A stretch of DNA of 26,306 bases from a virus. Numbering within the stretch: position 1 is the first letter of the stretch; the number at the start of each line of letters is the position of its first letter. The notes beneath the pieces are model-generated. The model was not told the DNA's origin. It ran no database searches and saw only the letters and a program-made list of their open reading frames with translations. The position numbers and the translations under genes are program-made. This document shows positions 1 to 7,900 of the stretch, piece by piece. The DNA is taken from positions 1-26,306 of the IMG/VR virus record IMGVR_UViG_3300044627_000499; one strand, 5' to 3'.

Positions 1-21
1 CATCCAGACCACCAAAGCGGG

Positions 22-207
22 ATGGTTACTGAGAGGGATATTCAGCGTAGGCTGGGTGAGGAAATAGATGAGTTGAGAGAATACATTGAGAACATCCAGA
101 ATGTATGCAATACACACCCCAACGCGCCACATGGGTTTTTAAGAAACGCATCGCACAATGCAGGCAGATATGTCTGTGAGTGTGAACATTGGAAGGAGAA
201 CACATGA
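22..207 (+). CDS. small hypothetical phage protein
   Basis: A 61-residue acidic and basic protein that I do not recognise. The first 28 residues look helical and may form a short coiled coil (EEIDELREYIENIQ). The C-terminal half has three Cys residues and several His residues, including a CEC pair followed by HW near the end, so metal binding is possible but unproven. The reading frame stays open for seven codons upstream of the ATG to the window edge and the ribosome binding site is weak, so the true start may lie outside the window. Its stop overlaps the start of the next gene as ATGA at 204-207, which implies translational coupling. Confidence 0.6.
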   Translation: MVTERDIQRRLGEEIDELREYIENIQNVCNTHPNAPHGFLRNASHNAGRYVCECEHWKENT

Positions 208-392
208 AATTGTTACGAATAGTTGAGATGCTGGAAAAGCTGAACGTGTCAAAATCAGGGTTTCATACTCTTGTGAAGACAGCGGACCTCCCAAAACCAA
301 TTTATATAGCAGACCTTAACGGCGCACCGAGATGGGTCGACACCGAAATAGATGCTTGGATACAAACAAAAATAGCAGAGCGCGATGCCTGA
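204..392 (+). CDS. AlpA-family helix-turn-helix regulator / excisionase-like
   Basis: A 62-residue protein that matches the AlpA / MerR-like winged-helix pattern of phage regulators and excisionases. The helix-turn-helix covers about residues 4-26 (LLRIVEMLEKLNVSKSGFHT). The wing follows with the typical FPKP-like turn (here LPKPIYI, 29-35) and the closing RW...EIDAWI signature at 43-53. Family members bind DNA and either activate phage or prophage genes or direct excision. I chose the ATG at 204, not the in-frame TTG at 189, because GGAAGGAG at 191-198 sits at ideal distance and the ATG overlaps the upstream stop. The target operator is not visible. Confidence is high for the fold and moderate for the role. 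Confidence 0.85.
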   Translation: MKLLRIVEMLEKLNVSKSGFHTLVKTADLPKPIYIADLNGAPRWVDTEIDAWIQTKIAERDA

Positions 393-419
393 CATTCGCT
401 GAATAAAGGAGAAGAACAA

Positions 420-602
420 ATGAGCCAAAATGACACGATCCCCAACAAAGAGTTGGAGTTTATTATTTGCAAGTCTGCTATGCAGTCTCACATAGACAAT
501 CTCAGGGGTAACAGAGATACATGGCGGTCACAGGCTTATAGCCTAGCAGAGAGAATCAAAGAGTTAGATATCTACATACGCCAACTGGAGGACATGAAAT
601 GA
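420..602 (+). CDS. small coiled-coil hypothetical protein
   Basis: A 60-residue protein of unknown function. It is preceded by a good ribosome binding site (AAAGGAG at 405-411). Residues 22-60 are strongly helical with regularly spaced Leu, Ile and Tyr residues (SLAERIKELDIYIRQLE), typical of a small coiled coil. It has no catalytic motif. The stop TGA overlaps the ATG of the following membrane peptide at 599-602, so the two are probably co-translated. Confidence 0.7.
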   Translation: MSQNDTIPNKELEFIICKSAMQSHIDNLRGNRDTWRSQAYSLAERIKELDIYIRQLEDMK

Positions 603-721
603 CTACCAAGTTTAAACGCAAGATGTCAGCCCATGAGGGGCTGATGATATTCATAGCATCAGTTCCTGTGATTGTTATTTTGATATTAGTCGCTTATGTT
701 ATTGGCTTCTTTTTCGCATGA
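599..721 (+). CDS. 40-residue single-pass membrane peptide
   Basis: A short gene that overlaps both neighbours by four bases (ATGA at 599-602 and 718-721). The protein begins with a basic stretch (MTTKFKRKM) followed by a hydrophobic helix covering about residues 16-40 (ending VAYVIGFFFA). This predicts a single membrane span with the N-terminus in the cytoplasm. Exact coupling on both sides is the main support that it is translated. Function unknown; a small early membrane protein or a superinfection-type peptide is possible. The stretch also contains one copy of the GTTTAAAC palindrome. Confidence 0.7.
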   Translation: MTTKFKRKMSAHEGLMIFIASVPVIVILILVAYVIGFFFA

Positions 722-1236
722 TAGTTAACCTGACTCAAGAAGATTTGCTGATCATCAATTTTGTTGGTCGCAGCCGGTCATTGATAGCTCGTGCTGCTAA
801 CGTGGTTGATGTAAAGCAAGGTGATCAAGACGGTGCTGATGCGGATGTAATGGGGTTTGCTGCGGAGTATGCGTTTGCTAAACATCAAAACATATTCCCA
901 GACTTTGGGTTGTCCCCTAGAAGCGGAACAGCAGACGGGGTTATGGGGAAGTTTAAATATGATGTTAAGTCCACTCATTTTCCCAATGGCAGACTTCTTT
1001 GCACATTAAAAGAAAATGCATCTGTCGATATATATATTCTAGCAATTGTAGCGGACAGCTCAGTTAACTTCCCCGGATGGGTCTATTCTAGCGAGTTAAG
1101 AAAAGATGAGAACATTAAAGATCTAGGGCATGGCAATGGATATGTAATGGATCAATCTAAACTTAGACGTTTCAAGGAGGATGCTCATGACGGAACTATT
1201 GGTGTGGTTAACCCTAACAGTGTACTTCGAATCTAG
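718..1236 (+). CDS. PD-(D/E)XK nuclease-like phage protein
   Basis: A 172-residue protein. Glu50 in GFAAEYAFAK, Asp73 in GTADG and the strand motif Y-D82-V-K84-S-T fit the E...D...D/E-x-K arrangement of PD-(D/E)XK nucleases. The following hydrophobic strand (DIYILAIVAD, about 104-113) and the GWVYSSELR segment resemble small phage members of the fold that are found beside recombination or DNA-metabolism genes. It is therefore likely a Mg-dependent nuclease or a derivative of one acting on phage or host DNA. The start overlaps the upstream stop, and the 3' end overlaps the next gene by 50 bases in another frame. No database comparison was made, so the assignment rests on motif reading only. 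Confidence 0.6.
   Translation: MIVNLTQEDLLIINFVGRSRSLIARAANVVDVKQGDQDGADADVMGFAAEYAFAKHQNIFPDFGLSPRSGTADGVMGKFKYDVKSTHFPNGRLLCTLKENASVDIYILAIVADSSVNFPGWVYSSELRKDENIKDLGHGNGYVMDQSKLRRFKEDAHDGTIGVVNPNSVLRI
1174..1180 (+). promoter_or_regulatory. ribosome binding site deciding the SleB-like gene start
   Basis: AAGGAGG ends immediately before an in-frame ATG at 1181, which leaves no spacer, and six bases before a second ATG at 1187. The spacing makes 1187 the likely start. The site lies inside the end of the upstream nuclease-like gene. Confidence 0.75.
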
Positions 1237-1561
1237 GTCTGAGCCTGACAAGTGTCAACAGTATGTGGCGGATGTAGTCATGAACCGGTCTCCAGACATG
1301 GACGTAAGGAAGACTGTGTTAGCCCCATACCAGTTCTCATGGGTTCCAGAGAAGATGGAGAACGGAGTCTTGAAGCCACAGTTCAGACCAGATATAAACA
1401 GTGAGCATTGGAAGAGGGCGGAGAGTTCTGCTAAGGCTTCGATCTATTCGACTAAGCGATTCAACGCTACCCATTTTCATGCTACCTACATTCCAAAGCC
1501 AGCAAGCTGGAACAACCTAAAATTAATAGCAACCTGTGGACTCCATCACTTCTATGTATAA
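1187..1561 (+). CDS. SleB-type cell-wall hydrolase (Hydrolase_2 family)
   Basis: A 124-residue protein with the hallmarks of the SleB / cell-wall hydrolase family, which cleaves peptidoglycan glycan strands. The catalytic motif TVYFES holds Glu15. It is followed by the helix YVADVVMNR (27-35), then PYQFSW (47-52), THFHA (95-99) and the closing HHFY near the C-terminus. It has no signal peptide and is about the length of the catalytic domain alone. It sits in the small-gene plus-strand operon between two nuclease-like genes, away from the lysis cassette on the other strand. It could be a second endolysin or a lytic transglycosylase-like muralytic enzyme. The start at 1187 is chosen for its ribosome binding site. 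Confidence 0.85.
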   Translation: MTELLVWLTLTVYFESRSEPDKCQQYVADVVMNRSPDMDVRKTVLAPYQFSWVPEKMENGVLKPQFRPDINSEHWKRAESSAKASIYSTKRFNATHFHATYIPKPASWNNLKLIATCGLHHFYV

Positions 1562-1563
1562 CA

Positions 1564-1866
1564 ATGACGGTCACTGAATGGAAACGATATCTGCATGATA
1601 TCGGCTGTATCGTGTGTATTAACACACTAGGCGTTAGCTCACCTTCTGACATACATCACATTCATAAGAACGGTCGGAGGATAGACGATCTCCACACTAT
1701 CCCGCTATGCCCCATGCACCATAGGGCTGGCTTTAATAACAAGCAGTTTGTCTCACGCCATCCGTGGAAGGCAGAGTTTGAATCCAGATACGGTACGGAG
1801 TGGGAGCTTTTCGAGCAGATAAAACAACATGTTAAAGTTCTGTATGAGATGTCAGAAGATGTTTGA
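1564..1866 (+). CDS. Ref-like HNH nuclease (RecA-dependent nuclease family)
   Basis: A 100-residue protein that resembles the nuclease part of phage P1 Ref (RecA-dependent nuclease). It has Cys15-x2-Cys18, an HHIHKNGRR core at 31-39, a DLHTIPLCPMHHR segment at 42-54 with Cys49, His52 and His53, and an FESRYGTEWELF end. The paired Cys and His residues fit a zinc-supported beta-beta-alpha-metal site. P1 Ref (about 186 residues) has an additional N-terminal DNA-binding part that is missing here. Expected role: DNA cleavage linked to recombination. The start lies two bases after the previous stop with no clear ribosome binding site, which suggests re-initiation. Confidence 0.7.
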   Translation: MTVTEWKRYLHDIGCIVCINTLGVSSPSDIHHIHKNGRRIDDLHTIPLCPMHHRAGFNNKQFVSRHPWKAEFESRYGTEWELFEQIKQHVKVLYEMSEDV

Positions 1867-1990
1867 GAAAGAAGACATGCTGCCGAAGTACGGATTCACC
1901 GGACGGAGAATAGGATCTCAGTGCGCGGCATGTAAGAAAAAAGAAGAGGCAAGAAGGAAACAGGAGCGGCTTAGTCGAGCGCCTTCTTAA
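1844..1990 (+). CDS. small basic CxxC peptide overlapping the convergent gene
   Basis: An open frame of 48 codons starting at ATG 1844, or at ATG 1859 with a weak AGAAG site. The product has Cys3 and a CAAC pair followed by a highly basic helix (KKKEEARRKQ), a pattern common in tiny phage zinc-binding peptides. It overlaps the Ref-like gene by 23 bases and runs 20 bases into the end of the opposing giant gene. Translation is plausible from context but the start is uncertain. Function unknown. Confidence 0.45.
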   Translation: MRCQKMFEKEDMLPKYGFTGRRIGSQCAACKKKEEARRKQERLSRAPS

Positions 1991-4900
1991 CGAATTGTAT
2001 ATTCTTCGTTACGTTTATTTCTGCATCTTTAATATTAGACTCTATCTCAGCAAGATTGTCTGGGTCCATCTTAGACCGTCTTGCTTCTCTTCTGAAGGTT
2101 CTTAGGCTGCTCATCTCTTCGTCTAAGCCCTTTATGTAGTCCTTGATACCCAGCAGCTTCCCGCCTCTACCGCCTTGGAATACAGCAAGCTCTTCGTAAT
2201 CTCCCTGTCTCTCTAGGAAGTTAACAGTCTTCACCGCAGTATCCACTTCCTTCTTCAGTTCGTAGTAGGCGTTGATTGTTCCTGAACCCTGCTTGGTGGT
2301 CATGAAGCGTTTAAACACAGGCATCTGCTCTAGCGTCTTGGTCGCCTTAACGTCATCACCCTCACCACGCATGGCGGCATCTAGCATCATGACTGCGTAT
2401 GTTCCAATTGTTCCAGTGTATCCACGAATCAGGTTATCTATTTTCAGAGGAGACTGATTTGTTTCTTTGCCTACCAACTGAGCCAGCAGGGATGTGCTTG
2501 GGTTAGCTTGGTAAGGCGTGTAAACATCCTCCATGCCCTTCCCTACAATCGGCTGACCTGTAAAGAACGAGTAGTTGGCTATGTTCTCAACGATAGGCAT
2601 AGCAACATGTGGGATTGGATTCATCACCAGCGTAGAGGTGACGTTCCTAGCGATGGACTGTCTTAGGTCTGCCCCTGTATCCATGCCCCAGACATGTTGG
2701 TAGATGCGCTCAGGGAACACTTTAAACAACACACCCAATTCAAATGGGATTGGTATTCTTCCTAAGCCGCCCAGTATCCAGTAGTTATCTCTCTCTTCTG
2801 GGGTGGCATTCTTGTATTCTTCTGTGTCTGAGGCTAAGGCAAGATACATGGCTGTTAAGCCAAGTATCGTTAGGGATCTGGTCGCAAACAGTTTCTTCTG
2901 TTTCTGATTATGTACGGTGGCTGATCGCCCAAAGCCTGTCCGGTACAGAACATCCAGCCCCTGTATACGAGCGTTCATGAATGGCACAAGAGCCGTTACG
3001 ATTCTGATCAGGGCTGAGTTACCCTTGCGGCTGAAGTTCATGATCTCTAGCGCTTGATAGGTTGCCTCTGCCTCATTTCCTGTTTCCTCCAGAACCCTCT
3101 TGTAGACCTCTGAACGAGTCGCTAGGTCAGAGATATGCGCTCCCTTGTCCAGAACATCCATTATCTTAGAGATGGGCATGAGAGCCTTCTCTGCTCCCGT
3201 CTGAGTACCTGTACGCTTACGGAGTTCTTTCTCTACAGCAGCGGCTGAGGACTTGGTGTCCCCTGCAAAGTCATATCCTGTGAAGTACCCAGACCTAGCC
3301 AAAGCTGCGGCTTCTGGGTTAGACCCAAGCATAGCTTTCCCTGCCTGTTTAAATGTATCAAACAGCGGAGTCATGTTTACACCGGACGTTACCCAAGCCT
3401 GCATCGAGTCTCTAGCCAAGTTAGCCAGCATGAAGCCGGGGTCTTTGGTCACCATGTCTCTCAGGAAGTTGGCTGGCTTTGCTAATATTTCAACAAAGGG
3501 CAGATGAGGAGCATCTAGACCTTTGAGAGCTTCATAGACCAGACTGTCATCCACCTTGTAGAACTTGGTAACGCCTGCTTGTTTAATAGATACGATGTCG
3601 TATCCCTTGGTTGCAGGTGGGACTTCAGAGGCTTGGTTTAAACGCTGCAGATCTCTGATGGTACGTTGTCCTGCTACGTTCTTCATGCCAGCCTCAATAG
3701 CCGCACGAGAATTCCGTATCACTGTTTCCATGAAGTCGGCTAATGGAGCCTCCCCACCCTTCAACTCTTTGGGTTTCTTAACGCCTGAGATAGAGCTGAA
3801 TATAGCTGGAGCGTTTATACGGTCTCCATCCATCTGGCGATAGAAGGGAATGTAGTCCCAGTTCTTCGTCCAGAGTTCTGCTTCTTTAGCGGAGATAACT
3901 CCAGTGTCCTTCATGAACTGGACCAGACCATTGTTGTACTGCTGGTACTCAGCGAAGACTTGTTTAAACTCTGGATGCATCTTCTCCAGAATCTTGCCGC
4001 GCTCTATGTCTTCCTTGGTGAAGTTCTGTTCACGGGTTGAGGTGATGGTCTTGCCATCTTTCCCTACCCTTGTTTCATACATGAGCCTGCTGCCTCGGCG
4101 TGTGCCAGCATAGAACTGGAACCGCTGGAACATGTGTGCGCCGCCTTTCATTATCGGCTCTAGGATTGGGATCAAGCCCCTGACAATGCTGTTCTCAGGA
4201 ACTGAAGCGAACCCATTCTTATATACAGGCGGACCGTTAACAAAGGAGGAGGCAGCTATGCCTGCGGCTCGGTCAGCAAATACAACGGCTGCTATCGCAG
4301 AGCGATCAGCATGGTATTCCTGTTCTCCGAACTGAAGAGCAGACTCTCTGGTGAGATTAGAAATAGAGTCAGCGCCATGAATGAATGCCTGTCTAAACGC
4401 AGTGAAGGATCTTGGAGAGAATGCCGCTGCTATCCTGTCAGACCAGCCTTCATTCTTTCTGGCGGTAGTGGTGCGGTTAATAGCCGCAGTCATGTCTGGG
4501 CTTAGGTCGGAATTTTCCTCGTCCCATTTGCCTTGTGGTTTTGTTTGAGCAGAGTTGGATCTAATGGAATACCTGACATCATCATTGCTGCGAGAGAATG
4601 CTCCGGTATTTCCTACAGCAGACTTAACTTGGTTAGGGCTGTATACAGCGAGGTTCTTGCGACCAGCCTCTTTAGCATAGAATGAATCAAACCCAGCCGC
4701 TTTGATTGCCTTCTGTATGTCAGGGGTTTCTATGGTTTCCCAATCCCCCCTTTCAAGTCTAGCCAAATCTCTTCCTTGAAGCACTTTTGCTGCAACTTGG
4801 TCTTCCTTAGCATGTCTATTTGTTACTGTCTGTTTAAGAATTTTCATATGAGCAGGGTTCTCATAATCAAATGTATTCTCTGCCCTTACATACAAAGGCA

Positions 4901-7900
4901 TGATGTTCTCGCCAGAATTTAGCTTATCTAGAACAAATTCTTTTGTGGCTTCATTAAGCGCATCGACTTTCCATAACCCATCATCGCTTTTGCCACGGTA
5001 GCCGTTGAATTTAGGATCGTTATATATCTTTTCACGAATAACTTTAAGCTCCGCTTGATGCTTTGGGCTTAATAGCTCATCTGAATGTTGAGACATCCAT
5101 ACGGCTGATAAAGCAGAAAAATCTTCTGCGAACTCAGGATCTTCCGTTAAGAAGATAGCTTCAGCCCTCTTGGGCTTGAACTTAGAGATATCTTGAGCCG
5201 TGCCGTGATACCAGCGCTTTGGAGTTCCGTCTGCGTTTACTTGCTTGGAGTCACGGAACCATTGTTTAAACTCTGGGGTTTTTGTTTGGCGGAGGGAGAA
5301 CCTTGGCTCTTTGCCTTCGGACCTAACCGCTTCTCTGGCAGAAGACTTGAAGGATTCACGGACATCGTCCAGCCTTCTGAGTATATTGGATCGTCCGGCT
5401 TCGCTAGTTTGAAGCCCTTTGATAAGATCTTCTCCAGCAGGCTGCTCTGTCCAGTCATGATATGGGTACTCCGATTCTGCGCCAAACACTGAAGTGTCTT
5501 CTAGTTCGGCAATCTCGTTAATCTTAGTTTCAAACCGCTTTGCAATATCTGCAAACCCTTCAGCAGACTCAACAAACGCATCTGATCCAGTGTAGTTTAT
5601 CAGAACCAATTCATTGGCACGGGTCTTTGTATATCCAGCCAATGGACCAAGCTCTTCTTGAAGAGCTTTAAACATCTTTCTTTCTTGCGTCAAAGTTAGC
5701 TCTTTGCGTTTAAATCTAAACCGATATCCTAGCTGCGCTTTGTCAGCCAGAGCTGGGTCTGCTCGGAAGAATGGAACTGCATCTTGTTTAAATGCATAGG
5801 TCATTGCTTGCGACAAGGCCATTGCATCTTGCTTGGCTATCGCTGGGTCATCATGATGAACATGAACAATTAGATTAGGGGTGATGCCTCCAGCATATCC
5901 TCCGCTCCCAACTGATACCCTAACTTTGCTTTTAAGGTTAAGCGCCCGAGCCATTCCTTGAATAGCGCCTGAGTCTAGAATTATCTTGTTTAAATCTTCT
6001 TTGGCTTTATGCTTTAATTCTGCGACCTGTCCCATCTCAGAAGATACGGATGGTATGACTTCTCCGGTTATGACATGAGTCTCTGCTCTAGTTTCTGCGG
6101 ATGGTTTCTGTAGCTTCGTTGTTACAGGTAGGGGAGTTGTGCGCTTACCCAGTAGATGAGAGTAATCTACGATTGCCATCTCCATTGCGTACTCACGCAA
6201 CTGAGCATCACTCAGAGCCTTCTTGTAACCCTTCGCACGATAACGCTCAAATATTGTCTTAGCTTTTTGTGTTATCCAAGAGGCAGCTTGAACTTGTCTA
6301 GCTGGCAGATTCCGTTTGCTTGCAACCAACCTAACCAAGTTCTCAGCCAATTCATACTGAGCGTCTGTAGGGGTGTCGCGGTCAAACAGCATCCGTGTCA
6401 TGTGGAGGTCAATGGTAGAACGACCGCTGTCCTTTCCTTCCATTGCATCCATGAAGTTCGAGTAGAAGGTATTTGTCTTACGACCATCCCAGTCAATACC
6501 AAAATTCAGTAGGTCGCTAACAGCCTTATTCTCTCTTCCTGTGCCAACCTTAATCTCAGCACCACGGGCAAACTGCTCCCATGCTTTAGATGCTTTGGTA
6601 AAGTTAGCAGCAACCTCTGTATTGGCTGAGGTGATTGAAATGATTTGGAAGAACTTCTCAGCAAGAACCTTGTCTCCATTGAAGGCATTCAAGATGGCTT
6701 TAGCCGAATCTTCGTACCATTCCTTTCCTTTAATTCCCTCGTTAGTGTATTGCTGTAACTTCTTAACAGCCGCTCTAACGTCCTCTAGAGTCTTCCCAGA
6801 CTCCATCCCTGCAATCCTCTCGCCAACTCTCTTGACCAGTCTCTCAAGCTCACTAGCGTAGATACGAGCTTGCTTCTCACCCAACGGTTTAGGTGGTCCT
6901 TCTCTCAGAGAGAACGCTCCTGTTGTTGTGGTTGTAGATGGTTTTGAGGTGTCCGTATATCCAGCCTCATCCTTGCCAAGGAGTTTTGATATCTTGTAAA
7001 GGGCGTGCGACTTAGAGTCAGCTACAGTTCTATGCCCAGTACTGGAGTCCTTCACGATATATCCAGCCTTAGTTCCGGTCATCGTTATATTCGGATGACC
7101 AACAACAGACCAATCCGCTTTACTCGTTCCCATCCCGTTGCCGCCCCATACCCCCGAGCCGGTCTTCTTGAGCTTCACTGACTTGTCATAGGGATACTCA
7201 AACGCGCCGTATTTAGGCTCCATAGAGGTTGGCTCTCTGGTGGCGGGTAAGCGACCAGCCTCCACCTTGCTAAAGATACTATCGGCTGTATGGAACCCAA
7301 TCCCGTCAAGGCTGTTGCCTAACGCTTCCATGAAGGACTTGATCTTGTTAAACACAGCGCCGATAAGACCTGCTGGAGGCTTGGTCTGATCAAAGTCAGA
7401 GAATGCGTCAGCAATGGCTTCTTCAATCAATGCCTCTGGGCTGAGGTTTAAACCCTGATACCTTTCAATGATATTGTATTTGCTGATCCACTCAGACTTG
7501 GCTTTGTTCTCTAGGACTCTCAGCTGGTCTTTAGAGAAAGCACCCAACTCTATAAGGGCATGGACACCCTCATGCCTTAGAACCCTCATTGGTTTCTCGG
7601 CATCTATAGCAATCTTTATTAGCTTCTTGGAATACTCGCCGTCTGCCGTAGATTCGTTGCTTGCTCTGATTGCGTTAACGATGTTTAAATGCAGATCACC
7701 CAAGCCAAGACGAGTCATCAGCGGACGAAGCTTTCTGTCTAACTCTGCTGCCTGTTCTTTGAAGCGTCCAGTAAACATACCGGCACTTAACAACCTTTCT
7801 TCTGCCTTTTTGTTACCAACCATATGAGGTTCGCGTATACCCTCTACAGAGCCGTATCTAGCCTTCAGCTCATCCTGAGCCATGACGCTCAACTCAGCGG

